64,000 nt of DNA. Source: Alphaproteobacteria bacterium. Lineage in GTDB: Bacteria > Pseudomonadota > Alphaproteobacteria > Geminicoccales > Geminicoccaceae. The DNA lies in NCBI GenBank assembly GCA_027045875.1, contig JALUAG010000049.1, forward strand, positions 62,001 through 126,000, read 5' to 3'. Of the stretch, positions 16,751 through 24,144 are shown piece after piece. The position numbers and the translations under genes were made by a program. How positions within the stretch are numbered: the first letter of the stretch is position 1; every line of letters starts with the position of its first letter. The notes under the pieces were generated by a model. It was not told the origin of the DNA. It saw only the letters and a list, made by a program, of their open reading frames with translations, and did not search any database.

Positions 16751-19054
16751 TCAGCGGTCGCGATCGTCGAAACGACGCCGTTGCGCGCGCACGCCGGCAA
16801 GGAAGAGGAGGCCGGCCAGCAGCCCGGCGAGACCGCTCGTGCCATAGAGACGGATCGGGTCCTCCTCCGGCTCCAGCAGCAGCCAGTACCAGCCGGTCAG
16901 GGTGTGGCGACTGCCCTGCTGGCCGTCCCAGCCGTCCCAGTTGGCGAAGGCCACCGGGATGTAGCGCCCCGCCTCGAAACGGATGTCGCGCCCGTCCGCG
17001 GTCTCCAGAGGCCGGCGGAAGACGACCCGCCACTGCCCGTCCGACCATTCGCCGCGGACCCGCAGCGCGCTGCTGTCGTCGCGCGGGCTCGGCGGACCGT
17101 CGGGGCCGCGGGCATCGAGGATCAGCCCCTCCTCCGGCGCCGGCGGTTCGATGGAGGGGGCGCGCCAGTACCAGATGTTGACCGGGTTCTTGGGGTCGCC
17201 GTGGCGGAACCAGGGCTTTTCGCTGGTGGTCGGGATGGTGGTCGGGAACTGCACGGCCACCGCGTCACGAGTGGGTTCCACCCCGTCCCGACGATACTGC
17301 TTCTCGAGCGGGTCGCCGGGCACCGAGTAGGTGCGGTCGTCGACATCGAGGCGCATTGCCATCGCCTCGGCATTGAACAGCACCCGCACCGTCACCCGGT
17401 CGTTGAGGGAGTGGAAGAGACGCGGTTCCTTGATGACGTTGGGCAGCAGCGCGAAGGTGACGGCCGGCGCCTCCTCCCAGGCGGGATCGTCCGGATCCTC
17501 GGGCAGCGGGCCGTCGATGCGCAGCCCGCGCACCACCGTCTCGCCGGCGCTCAGCGGCACCGCCTTGTCGCGCAGGGTCATCACGTAGTTGGCGATGTCC
17601 CAGCGCTGCCGCTCGCTCATCTCCGTCGTGTGCTCGGGCATCGGCGTGCCGCGGATGCCCGTGCTGATGCGCTGGAACACGTCCTCGGCGTCCTTGGTCC
17701 AGCGCCAGGTCGAGGGGCGGGTCAGATTGCGCGGCCAGATGCGGTCGCCCCAGTCGTCCTTGAGCTTCTTGCCGGAGGTGACGTTGCCGCGGCCTTCCGC
17801 GCCGTGGCACTGCACGCAGGCCTTCTCGAACAGCTCGCGGCCGCGGGCCAGGGAAGCGGCGTCGGGCTCGACCCGCTCACCGAGTTCGATGGGCGCGAGA
17901 CCGAGATCCTCCGGCGTGTCCTCGTCCCACTCGCCGAACTCCTTGATGAGCCGCACGAGCGCGTCGATCTCGGGTTCCTTGAGGCGCTTGCCCCATCCCG
18001 GCATGGCGGTCCCCGGCAGGCCCTCGCGGATCGTCTTCTTGAGATCCTCGTCGTAGGGGAACTCGGAATCGGCGTGGGTGGTCTTGTACTTGAAGACGCC
18101 GAGGGTGAAGTCGCGCGGCTTGGGGTAGAGGAACTCGGCCACCGGCCCCTGACCGTCGCCCTCCCGGCCGTGGCACTGGGCGCAGTAGGTGAGATAGAGC
18201 TCTTCGGCCCGCTCCCGGCTCACCTCGCCGGCGGCCGCCTCGCCCGACGGTACCGGATCCGGCTGCGGCGTTTCCTCCACCGCCCCGGTCTCGGCCAGCT
18301 CCCAGGAACGGGGTTCGAAACCGGTGTAGTCGTAGAGGAACAGGATCGCCTTCCAGACCTCTTCCTCGTCGAGCATCTCCTCCCAGACGGGCATCGCCGA
18401 CAGCCAGGGGGCGCCTTCCCGCGGCAGCCCGGGGCCGCCCGTGGTGATCCGCCAGAAGACGTAGGATTCCTGGAGCTGGGCGATGGTGCCGACGTCCCGG
18501 AAGTTGGCCGGCTGCGGGTTGAAGCCGTAGGCGAAGACGCCGTCGCCGTCGAGATCGTCGCCGTGACAGTAAAGGCAGTTCTTGTAGTAGATCTCGGCCC
18601 CCTCGGCGACCAGGGCACGGTAGCCCTCGCTGCCCTTGGGGTTGTCCTCGCGCAGCGGATTCCGGAGTTCCACGAGATTGAAGGTCTTGTCGTAGATGCG
18701 GATGGTGGTGGGCGGTGCCGGGTGCACCGAACGCAGTTCCACCGGCGCCTCGAAGCTCGGCTTGGCCCAGGAGTAGGCCAGCGAGGCGCTGCCCCCGACC
18801 ACGAGCAGCAGGGCCAGGAGACGCAGCCAGCGCAGGCGCGGATGCCCCAGCAGCAGGCGGAAGGGTTCGACGAGCCGCTCGTAGGTGACGTCGTCGAAGG
18901 TGGCCACCATCAGCACGCCGATGACCGTGAAGACCATGAACTGCAACAGCAGCGAGCGCGGCATCGGCGGCTGGAGGCCGTAGGCGAAAAAGGCGTACAG
19001 GGCGAGAATGACCACCACCACCCAGAGCAGGGGATGGGTAACGACGCGTCTCAC
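16751..19054 (-). CDS. Membrane triheme cytochrome c with ethylbenzene-dehydrogenase-type heme b domain
   Basis: The 767-aa product starts with three membrane helices (residues about 8-27, 36-52, 77-95). It then has three c-heme sites: CLYCH near 160, CAQCH near 289 and CVQCH near 410. From about residue 495 a beta-rich domain (VRGLRIDGPLPEDPDDPAW through WDGWDGQQGSRHTLTGWYW) resembles the gamma subunit of ethylbenzene/DMS dehydrogenases, which holds one heme b. A last helix anchors the C-terminus. This fusion would carry electrons at the periplasmic face between a respiratory enzyme and the bd-like subunit. Its start overlaps the stop of the upstream diheme cytochrome gene by four bases. The domain order is uncommon; similar parts occur in nitrite-oxidiser and chlorate/DMS respiratory loci. 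Confidence 0.8.
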   Translation of the reverse strand: MRRVVTHPLLWVVVVILALYAFFAYGLQPPMPRSLLLQFMVFTVIGVLMVATFDDVTYERLVEPFRLLLGHPRLRWLRLLALLLVVGGSASLAYSWAKPSFEAPVELRSVHPAPPTTIRIYDKTFNLVELRNPLREDNPKGSEGYRALVAEGAEIYYKNCLYCHGDDLDGDGVFAYGFNPQPANFRDVGTIAQLQESYVFWRITTGGPGLPREGAPWLSAMPVWEEMLDEEEVWKAILFLYDYTGFEPRSWELAETGAVEETPQPDPVPSGEAAAGEVSRERAEELYLTYCAQCHGREGDGQGPVAEFLYPKPRDFTLGVFKYKTTHADSEFPYDEDLKKTIREGLPGTAMPGWGKRLKEPEIDALVRLIKEFGEWDEDTPEDLGLAPIELGERVEPDAASLARGRELFEKACVQCHGAEGRGNVTSGKKLKDDWGDRIWPRNLTRPSTWRWTKDAEDVFQRISTGIRGTPMPEHTTEMSERQRWDIANYVMTLRDKAVPLSAGETVVRGLRIDGPLPEDPDDPAWEEAPAVTFALLPNVIKEPRLFHSLNDRVTVRVLFNAEAMAMRLDVDDRTYSVPGDPLEKQYRRDGVEPTRDAVAVQFPTTIPTTSEKPWFRHGDPKNPVNIWYWRAPSIEPPAPEEGLILDARGPDGPPSPRDDSSALRVRGEWSDGQWRVVFRRPLETADGRDIRFEAGRYIPVAFANWDGWDGQQGSRHTLTGWYWLLLEPEEDPIRLYGTSGLAGLLAGLLFLAGVRAQRRRFDDRDR

Positions 19055-19899
19055 GGCTTGGGCTCCCCGCCGTCGAGGCCAGCCAGGTAGTCGAGCAGGA
19101 TCTCCAGTTCGCTGGCACGCATCTGTTCACCGAAGTCACCCGGCATCAGCCCGGGCTCGTAGCCCGGCGCGACCTCGGCGTCGGGATCGAGGATGGCGCG
19201 GCGCAGTGCCTCGCGGTCGAGCCGGGCGCCGATGCCCGCGAGCGGCGGTCCGAGATCGGCACCCGAACCGTCGAGATCGTGACAGGCGGCGCAGCCGTAG
19301 CGGTCGATCACCTCCTCGGGAGTCGTGGCCGGTGCCTCCTCCTCCCCATCGGCGCCGGCCTCGGCCGCCGCCGTCGTCCCGGCGGCGGGCAGGGGAACGG
19401 TGATCTCGACCCCCGCCCGATCCTGGAGAAAGGCGATCAGGGCGTCGATCTCCGTCGGCGTCAGCGAGATGGGTGGGACGTCCACCCTGGGCATCGGGCT
19501 CTCGCGATCCTGCGTCCCCTTCTTGCCGAAGCCGGGCACCACGTAGACCGAGGGCTCGAGCATCGATTCCCGCAGATAGACCTCGAACGCCTCCGCCTCC
19601 TCGAGCCCCTTGGCGGCTCCGGTGTAGCGGGGATCCTCGATCCGGCTGCGCAGCTCCTCGGCGAGATCCATGGCCAGCATGTCGGGGGCGCGGCCCAGCT
19701 TGTTGTGGCACAGGGTGCAGGTGCCCTTGCCCGAGAACAGCCGTTCGCCCCAGGCGATCTGGCCGGCGCGATCGAGACTGCCGAGCTCGATCTCCTCCTC
19801 GGCCGGCGGGTTGGACTGCACCTGCGGCAGGATGTTGGCGAAAAGGGTGTAGGCCAGGAGCACCGCCAGGCTGAACAGGGTGACGCGCAGGAAGGTCAT
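19051..19899 (-). CDS. Membrane-anchored diheme cytochrome c
   Basis: The 282-aa product has an uncleaved N-terminal helix (FLRVTLFSLAVLLAYTLFA) and two c-heme sites, CTLCH at residue 61 and CAACH near residue 205. They sit in two cytochrome c domains separated by an Ala/Glu-rich linker. Probable axial Met residues are in SPMPRVDVPP and GLMPGDFGE. It overlaps the genes on both sides by four bases, giving an oxidase-cytochrome-cytochrome unit. It likely relays electrons to or from the bd-like subunit, which lacks a recognisable quinol site. The exact partner is not known. Confidence 0.82.
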   Translation of the reverse strand: MTFLRVTLFSLAVLLAYTLFANILPQVQSNPPAEEEIELGSLDRAGQIAWGERLFSGKGTCTLCHNKLGRAPDMLAMDLAEELRSRIEDPRYTGAAKGLEEAEAFEVYLRESMLEPSVYVVPGFGKKGTQDRESPMPRVDVPPISLTPTEIDALIAFLQDRAGVEITVPLPAAGTTAAAEAGADGEEEAPATTPEEVIDRYGCAACHDLDGSGADLGPPLAGIGARLDREALRRAILDPDAEVAPGYEPGLMPGDFGEQMRASELEILLDYLAGLDGGEPKP

Positions 19900-21650
19900 C
19901 GGCCGCCCTCCGCAGCCGGCGCCTGCTGGCGGGTGTCACCCACCTGGCTGAGCCAGAAGATGAACACGATCACCGCCATGAAGACGAGGGTGATCACGGT
20001 GATGAAATTGCCCGCCTCGCCGATGGTCGGGATGTAGGCGTCGGGAGAGCGGTCCTTCATGATGGTGTAGACGTGCCAGTAGGTGCGGACCGAGCTGCGG
20101 ATGTAGCCCATCAGCGCCATCAGCCAGGTGAAGGCCACCGGCAGCACGAACAGGGCGTACTGCGAACGTGTCGACATCCGTCCCCACGCCACCGGCCGGG
20201 TGACCGCGCCCCGGTACATGAAGGCCTCGATCACCAGGGCGAAGACGATCACCGCCAGGGTGGAGAGCACCTGCGGCACCGAGGCGCCGACCTTGTAGAC
20301 GGTGGGCGTGACATAGCCGTAGATGCCGGCACCGACGATGTTGAGCGTCGCCGCCAGATAGAGAGCGGCGATCACGCAGTTCCCGATCCAGGCCCAGGGC
20401 ACGGTGGGGGTGCGGCTCGCGCGCCGGAACAGCTGGAAGGAAAGGAAGGTGGCGAGCAGCATCATGTTCACGGCGGTGTTCTTGGCCGGCATGATGCCGA
20501 GGGGACCGAGGAGGGGATGGTTGGTGCCGCCGATGGCCAGCACCTCCTGCGGCGTGAGAATCAGGGTGTGCGGGGTCACCCAGACGAGGAATCCGGCCAC
20601 CAGCACGGCGGCGATGTACTTGACCCAGGGCACGAACCGGCGTCCGCCCTCGGTGCGCATCAGGCCGCACCACAGATAGTAGTTGGCGGCCAGCAAGATG
20701 GAGCCGATCAGCACCGCCTGGATGATGAACAGCCAGGCCAGGACGCCGCCCATGGCGGTGATCCCCATCTGCTGGCTGTAGGCGTAGATCTCGGCCATCA
20801 GCCAGTAGCCGGCGAAGGGCAGGGGCAGGAAGCCGAGGATGGCGATGAAGTTGGCGGTGTAGCCCATCCAGTCGTAATGGGCCCGTTCCTCGGCGGTGCG
20901 GGCGGCGAGGAACCGGTAGGCGGCGTAGGCGCCGACGATGGCCCCGCCGTAGGCGATGTTGGCGAGGAAGCGGTGGAGGTTGAGCGGGTTCCAGAGCGGG
21001 CCCTGCATCGCCGCCCACACCGACCCCAGGGGAGTCCCCGCCTCGTCGACGCCGGAAGGCGCCATCATGAAGGTGGCCCAGGCGTTGGCGACGAACATCA
21101 GCGTGGTGCCCACGGCGTTGAGCAGCACGCCGATCGACAGGTGGATCCATTTGCGGTCACCGTAGCGCAGGGCGTTCCAGGTGTAGAAATAGACGTAGAG
21201 CAGCAGGCTCTCGAGGATGAACAGGAGGGCGTAGATGAGGACCTGGCCGTCGAATACCCGGAGCAGATAGCCCATCAGCACCGGATAGAAGAGGAACAGG
21301 GCGAGGGCCAGGGCGCCGCCGGTGAGGGCGGTGAAGGCATAGGCCGCCATCGAGATCTTCATGAACTCGTGGGCCATGCGATCGTAGCGCTCGTCCCGGG
21401 TCAGCACCCCGGTGAGCTCGATCGCCACCACGAACATCGGCACGGCGAGCACGAAGGCGGCCAGAAAGAGGTGCATCTGGGCCAGCGCCCACACCACCGG
21501 CCGACCGGTCATGCCGGCGATGCGAGGATAGTCGGCGGCGGTGGGGGAGGGTGCCGGGGCACCCGGATCTTCCGCCGCGAGGCCGAAATGAGGCAGGACG
21601 ACGGCGAGACCGACGGCCGCCAGTCCGCAGAGGAGGAGCCGCCACTTCAT
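19896..21650 (-). CDS. Cytochrome bd-like oxidase subunit I (CydA-like)
   Basis: The 584-aa polytopic membrane protein resembles cytochrome bd subunit I. It begins with a signal-like segment, then a helix with a candidate heme ligand His60 (ALAQMHLFLAA) and a second His in NPLNLHRFLANIAYGG. More than ten further helices follow. The quinol-binding Q-loop motif GRQPW of true CydA is not seen, and no CydB gene is adjacent. Instead the gene is fused by overlap to two c-type cytochrome genes. This matches the bd-like oxidases described in nitrite-oxidising bacteria, proposed to take electrons from cytochrome c. ATG at 21650 overlaps the stop of a 42-aa membrane peptide. Substrate (O2 or otherwise) is not proven by sequence. 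Confidence 0.78.
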   Translation of the reverse strand: MKWRLLLCGLAAVGLAVVLPHFGLAAEDPGAPAPSPTAADYPRIAGMTGRPVVWALAQMHLFLAAFVLAVPMFVVAIELTGVLTRDERYDRMAHEFMKISMAAYAFTALTGGALALALFLFYPVLMGYLLRVFDGQVLIYALLFILESLLLYVYFYTWNALRYGDRKWIHLSIGVLLNAVGTTLMFVANAWATFMMAPSGVDEAGTPLGSVWAAMQGPLWNPLNLHRFLANIAYGGAIVGAYAAYRFLAARTAEERAHYDWMGYTANFIAILGFLPLPFAGYWLMAEIYAYSQQMGITAMGGVLAWLFIIQAVLIGSILLAANYYLWCGLMRTEGGRRFVPWVKYIAAVLVAGFLVWVTPHTLILTPQEVLAIGGTNHPLLGPLGIMPAKNTAVNMMLLATFLSFQLFRRASRTPTVPWAWIGNCVIAALYLAATLNIVGAGIYGYVTPTVYKVGASVPQVLSTLAVIVFALVIEAFMYRGAVTRPVAWGRMSTRSQYALFVLPVAFTWLMALMGYIRSSVRTYWHVYTIMKDRSPDAYIPTIGEAGNFITVITLVFMAVIVFIFWLSQVGDTRQQAPAAEGGR

Positions 21651-21775
21651 GACAGTGGCATCAGGTTCCAGCCGACCGGCAGGCCTTGCGCCGTCATGAC
21701 GAGCCAGTCGACAGCATAGAAGAACACCGCCCAGCCCGCGAAGGCGAGCAGGAACACCAGGGCCCGGGCCGCCAT
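21647..21775 (-). CDS. 42-aa single-span membrane peptide
   Basis: A short frame with ATG at 21775 and a GGGGAG ribosome site six bases upstream encodes 42 residues. These comprise one hydrophobic helix (LVFLLAFAGWAVFFYAVDWL) and a short polar tail ending NLMPLS. Its stop overlaps the start of the bd-like subunit by four bases. Small one-helix subunits such as CydX or CcoQ stabilise terminal oxidases. This could be an equivalent for the bd-like protein, but no family is recognised. Confidence 0.6.
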   Translation of the reverse strand: MAARALVFLLAFAGWAVFFYAVDWLVMTAQGLPVGWNLMPLS

Positions 21776-21787
21776 TCGTCACTCCCC

Positions 21788-21916
21788 TCAGCCTTCCATA
21801 CCGGCCGGTACCCCGTGCCGGTAGATCAGGAACCACCAGAAGAAGACCAGCACGGCCGCCAGCGTCGCGGCGAAGATCCACGGGCCGATCCGTGCCGGCC
21901 GGCGGGGGTCGGTCAT
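21788..21916 (-). CDS. 42-aa single-span membrane peptide
   Basis: ATG at 21916 opens a 42-residue frame with a basic, Pro-rich start (MTDPRRPARIGP), one helix (WIFAATLAAVLVFFWWFLIY) and a short tail. It lies 12 bases before the second small membrane peptide and 37 bases after the 99-aa gene. Size and placement suggest a small oxidase or cytochrome-complex subunit. The call rests on the good helix, the codon pattern and operon spacing, not on homology. Confidence 0.55.
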   Translation of the reverse strand: MTDPRRPARIGPWIFAATLAAVLVFFWWFLIYRHGVPAGMEG

Positions 21917-21953
21917 GACGCGTTCCTCCCCTCCGGTGGTCCGCCGACCGCGC

Positions 21954-22253
21954 TCACGAACAGCGCTCGGCGATCGCCTGCCGGAGCCGGTCGAGATAGG
22001 CCGTCTCGGGTTCCTCCGGTCGCGGGGGCACGAGGTAGAGCAGCCTGGCGGCGATCGCGTAGCCGCGGGTGGGCTCCTCGCCGGCCGGCCGGCGCTCGCG
22101 CAGTACGCGGGCCACCCGCTCCAGGGTCTCTTCGCGCGTCTCGCAGTAGCGCGGCAGGGTCACCCGGTCGGCATACCATTCGGCGGCCGCGAACAGTCCC
22201 CGCAGCAACAGGAACACGGTCAGCAGAACGACGACGACGCGCAAACCCGACAT
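21954..22253 (-). CDS. Hypothetical membrane-anchored protein (99 aa)
   Basis: The product has one N-terminal helix (LRVVVVLLTVFLLLRGLFAAA) followed by a charged, helical domain of about 75 residues with two Cys (PRYCETREETLERV and AERCS at the C-terminus) that could form a disulfide in the periplasm. I chose ATG at 22253; the frame could start further upstream at 22322, but that extension is basic and unlike a membrane protein N-terminus. It is the first gene of the bd-like/cytochrome operon and lies about 94 bases from an FNR-type palindrome. No family recognised. Confidence 0.62.
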   Translation of the reverse strand: MSGLRVVVVLLTVFLLLRGLFAAAEWYADRVTLPRYCETREETLERVARVLRERRPAGEEPTRGYAIAARLLYLVPPRPEEPETAYLDRLRQAIAERCS

Positions 22254-22346
22254 CTCGCGGCAACTCGCTGGCCTCCCGGATTTCCTCGCCGACACGGCCG
22301 GTCGTGGTCGGCCCAGCGACAATGTGGGTCGCCTCCCACCCCTTCC

Positions 22347-22360
22347 TTGACTTGGGTCAA
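22347..22360. promoter_or_regulatory. Perfect FNR/CRP-family palindrome upstream of the bd-like operon
   Basis: TTGACTTGGGTCAA is a perfect TTGAC-N4-GTCAA inverted repeat of the type bound by FNR/DNR/NnrR-like regulators. It sits in the 175-base gap between tRNA-Gln and the first gene of the bd-like/cytochrome operon, about 94 bases from that start codon. Its half-site is nearly the same as that of the palindrome before idr, which suggests one regulator controls both units. Confidence 0.6.
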
Positions 22361-22428
22361 TCGTCGGAGCGGGGGGAACGGGCTAGCGGTGCGCGGATGC
22401 GCGGGTTTGCGTGATCAGAACCGGGAAC

Positions 22429-22503
22429 TGGCTGGGGCGGCAGGATTCGAACCTGCGAATGCTGGAACCAAAATCCAGTGCCTTACCACTTGGCGACGCC
22501 CCA
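22429..22503 (-). tRNA. tRNA-Gln (anticodon UUG)
   Basis: The minus strand folds as a standard 75-base tRNA. The 7-bp acceptor stem pairs TGGGGCG with CGCCCCA. The D arm includes AAGTGGTAAGGC, and the anticodon stem CTGGA/TCCAG encloses a loop with TTG. The T arm is GCAGGTTCGAATCCTGC, with discriminator G followed by an encoded CCA. It decodes CAA. Its 3' end faces the bd-like/idr gene block, a common insertion point for genomic islands. Confidence 0.95.
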
Positions 22504-22540
22504 TCGTGCGAGCGGAAAATACGGAGCCGGGACGCGGCTT

Positions 22541-23272
22541 TCAACCGCCGGTCCGGCGCACGACGACCGGCGTGCCGGGGGCCAGTCCGAGCTCGCGGGC
22601 GGCGTGGCCGCGATTGACCGCGATTTCCACGAGACCGGCACTGTTCGCGTACCAGAAGGCGGTGCCGCCGGGCACCGCCTCGAAGGTGCGGGCACGGGCG
22701 ATCCGCCGTCCGCCGATCTCCAGCACGGTGGCCGCCGCCACGCGCTCGGCGCGCAGACCGGTCATCGCGTTGCCGTAACCGTCGACGTAGACGACCGCCG
22801 CCCAGTCGTCGGGCCAGTCGGCGAACCGCGTGGGCTCGACGGGGCGGAGGTCCCGGCGCTCGCCACGGGCGAGACGGGCGGCCACCGGCGCGAACAGGTC
22901 GCGGCCGTGGAAACTCGCCGACAGCTCCGGCGGACACCAGTCGATGGCGAAACAGCGTAGGCGCTCCGCGCGCCGCATCACGAGCTCGAACAGACCGTTG
23001 TCGGGGCCCACGAACCAGCGGCCGTCGGCCTCGAGGGCGAGGGGCAGCCGCTCGCCACCGACGCCGGGGTCGACGACGGCGAGGCAGACATCGCCGGGTG
23101 CGAAGCGGGTGGCCAGCGCCGCCAGCAGATAGGCCGACGGCCGCGGGGCGAAGGCGGGGGCGTCGGCCATCAGACGGATGCGGGGCACTTCCGGTGCGTG
23201 GCGGGCGAGCACCGCCTCCATCTCCCCGAGATAGGGGCCGCCGTGGCCGAAGTCGGTGAACATCAGGATCAC
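22541..23272 (-). CDS. SAM hydrolase / hydroxide adenosyltransferase (DUF62 family)
   Basis: The 243-aa product matches the SAM hydroxide adenosyltransferase (DUF62) family. These enzymes hydrolyse S-adenosylmethionine to adenosine and methionine and are related to fluorinases. Motifs are MFTDFGHGGPYLGEM at the N-terminus, VVDPGVGGER, GPDNGLFE and FHGRDLFAPVAA. The C-terminal domain contains VDGYGNAMTGL. The GTG at 23272 overlaps the ispE stop (GTGA) and gives the usual N-terminus; ATG at 23263 is three codons in. It forms a three-gene overlap chain with ispE and the TPR lipoprotein. Confidence 0.88.
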   Translation of the reverse strand: MILMFTDFGHGGPYLGEMEAVLARHAPEVPRIRLMADAPAFAPRPSAYLLAALATRFAPGDVCLAVVDPGVGGERLPLALEADGRWFVGPDNGLFELVMRRAERLRCFAIDWCPPELSASFHGRDLFAPVAARLARGERRDLRPVEPTRFADWPDDWAAVVYVDGYGNAMTGLRAERVAAATVLEIGGRRIARARTFEAVPGGTAFWYANSAGLVEIAVNRGHAARELGLAPGTPVVVRRTGG

Positions 23273-24144
23273 GGCCGGCTCTCCACCGTCCCGTGGACGA
23301 TCCACCAGCCGGGCCGGTCGGCGGCGAGGGCTTCGGCCGCCGCCGCGGCGGCGGCGGGGCGCGCGAACAGCCCCCAGCAGGTGGCGCCGCTGCCCGACAT
23401 GCGGGCCACCAGGCAGTCGGGCGCGCCGCGGATGCGGGTCAGCACGTCGGCGATCACCGGCTGCAGCTCGCAGGCCGCCGCTTCGAGATCGTTGCGGCCG
23501 CGTTCCAGCCAGGCGGCGAACAGGGGAAGGGTGGCGGCGGCGGGCAGCGGCGGCCGGCCCCGTTCGCCGGTACGGCCGCGCAGGGCCTCGAACACCGTCG
23601 CCGTGGGCAGCTCGACCCCGGGATTGACCAGCAGCAGCGGCAGATCGGGGAGGTTGCGCACGGGATCGATGCGCTCGCCGCGGCCCCGCATCCGGGCGGT
23701 CCTGCCGTAGACGCAGACCGGCACGTCGGCGCCCAGCGACGCCGCCAGCTCGAGGAGCTGCACGAGGTCCAGCTCGAGCCCCCAGAGCCGGCGGAGACCG
23801 CGCAGGGTGGCGGCCGCGTCCGCCGAGCCGCCGCCGAGGCCGGCGGCGGGCGGCAGGTTCTTCTCCAGCACGATGCGGGCGCCGCGCGCGGTCCCCGTCC
23901 AGGCCGCCAGATCGCGGGCCGCCCGCAGTACCAGATTGGCCTCGCCGTGGGGCACCGTGGCGGCGAACGGTCCCCGGAGCTCGAGTTCGAATTCGGCGGC
24001 CGGGGCGAAGGTCAGACGGTCGGCGACCGGGCCGAACACGACGAGACTGTCGAGCTCGTGATAGCCGTTCTCGCACCGGCCGAGCACATGGAGGTCGAGA
24101 TTGACCTTGGCGGCGGCACGTTCCTCGACGACGGGCTCAGCCAC
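23269..24144 (-). CDS. ispE: 4-diphosphocytidyl-2-C-methyl-D-erythritol kinase IspE
   Basis: This 291-aa GHMP-family kinase phosphorylates CDP-methylerythritol in the non-mevalonate isoprenoid pathway. Typical motifs are AKVNLDLHVLGRCENGYHEL near the N-terminus, the ATP-binding LPPAAGLGGGSADAAA, and the C-terminal MSGSGATCWGLF. The GTG at 24144 overlaps the end of the TPR gene by eight bases and is followed by the expected start of the family, so it is a sound choice. The length is normal. Confidence 0.95.
   Translation of the reverse strand: MAEPVVEERAAAKVNLDLHVLGRCENGYHELDSLVVFGPVADRLTFAPAAEFELELRGPFAATVPHGEANLVLRAARDLAAWTGTARGARIVLEKNLPPAAGLGGGSADAAATLRGLRRLWGLELDLVQLLELAASLGADVPVCVYGRTARMRGRGERIDPVRNLPDLPLLLVNPGVELPTATVFEALRGRTGERGRPPLPAAATLPLFAAWLERGRNDLEAAACELQPVIADVLTRIRGAPDCLVARMSGSGATCWGLFARPAAAAAAAEALAADRPGWWIVHGTVESRP

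Noticed and set aside
16427-19090. An 887-codon plus-strand frame opposite the triheme cytochrome gene
   Set aside because: The minus strand has three CxxCH motifs and coupled overlaps; the plus frame has no motif.
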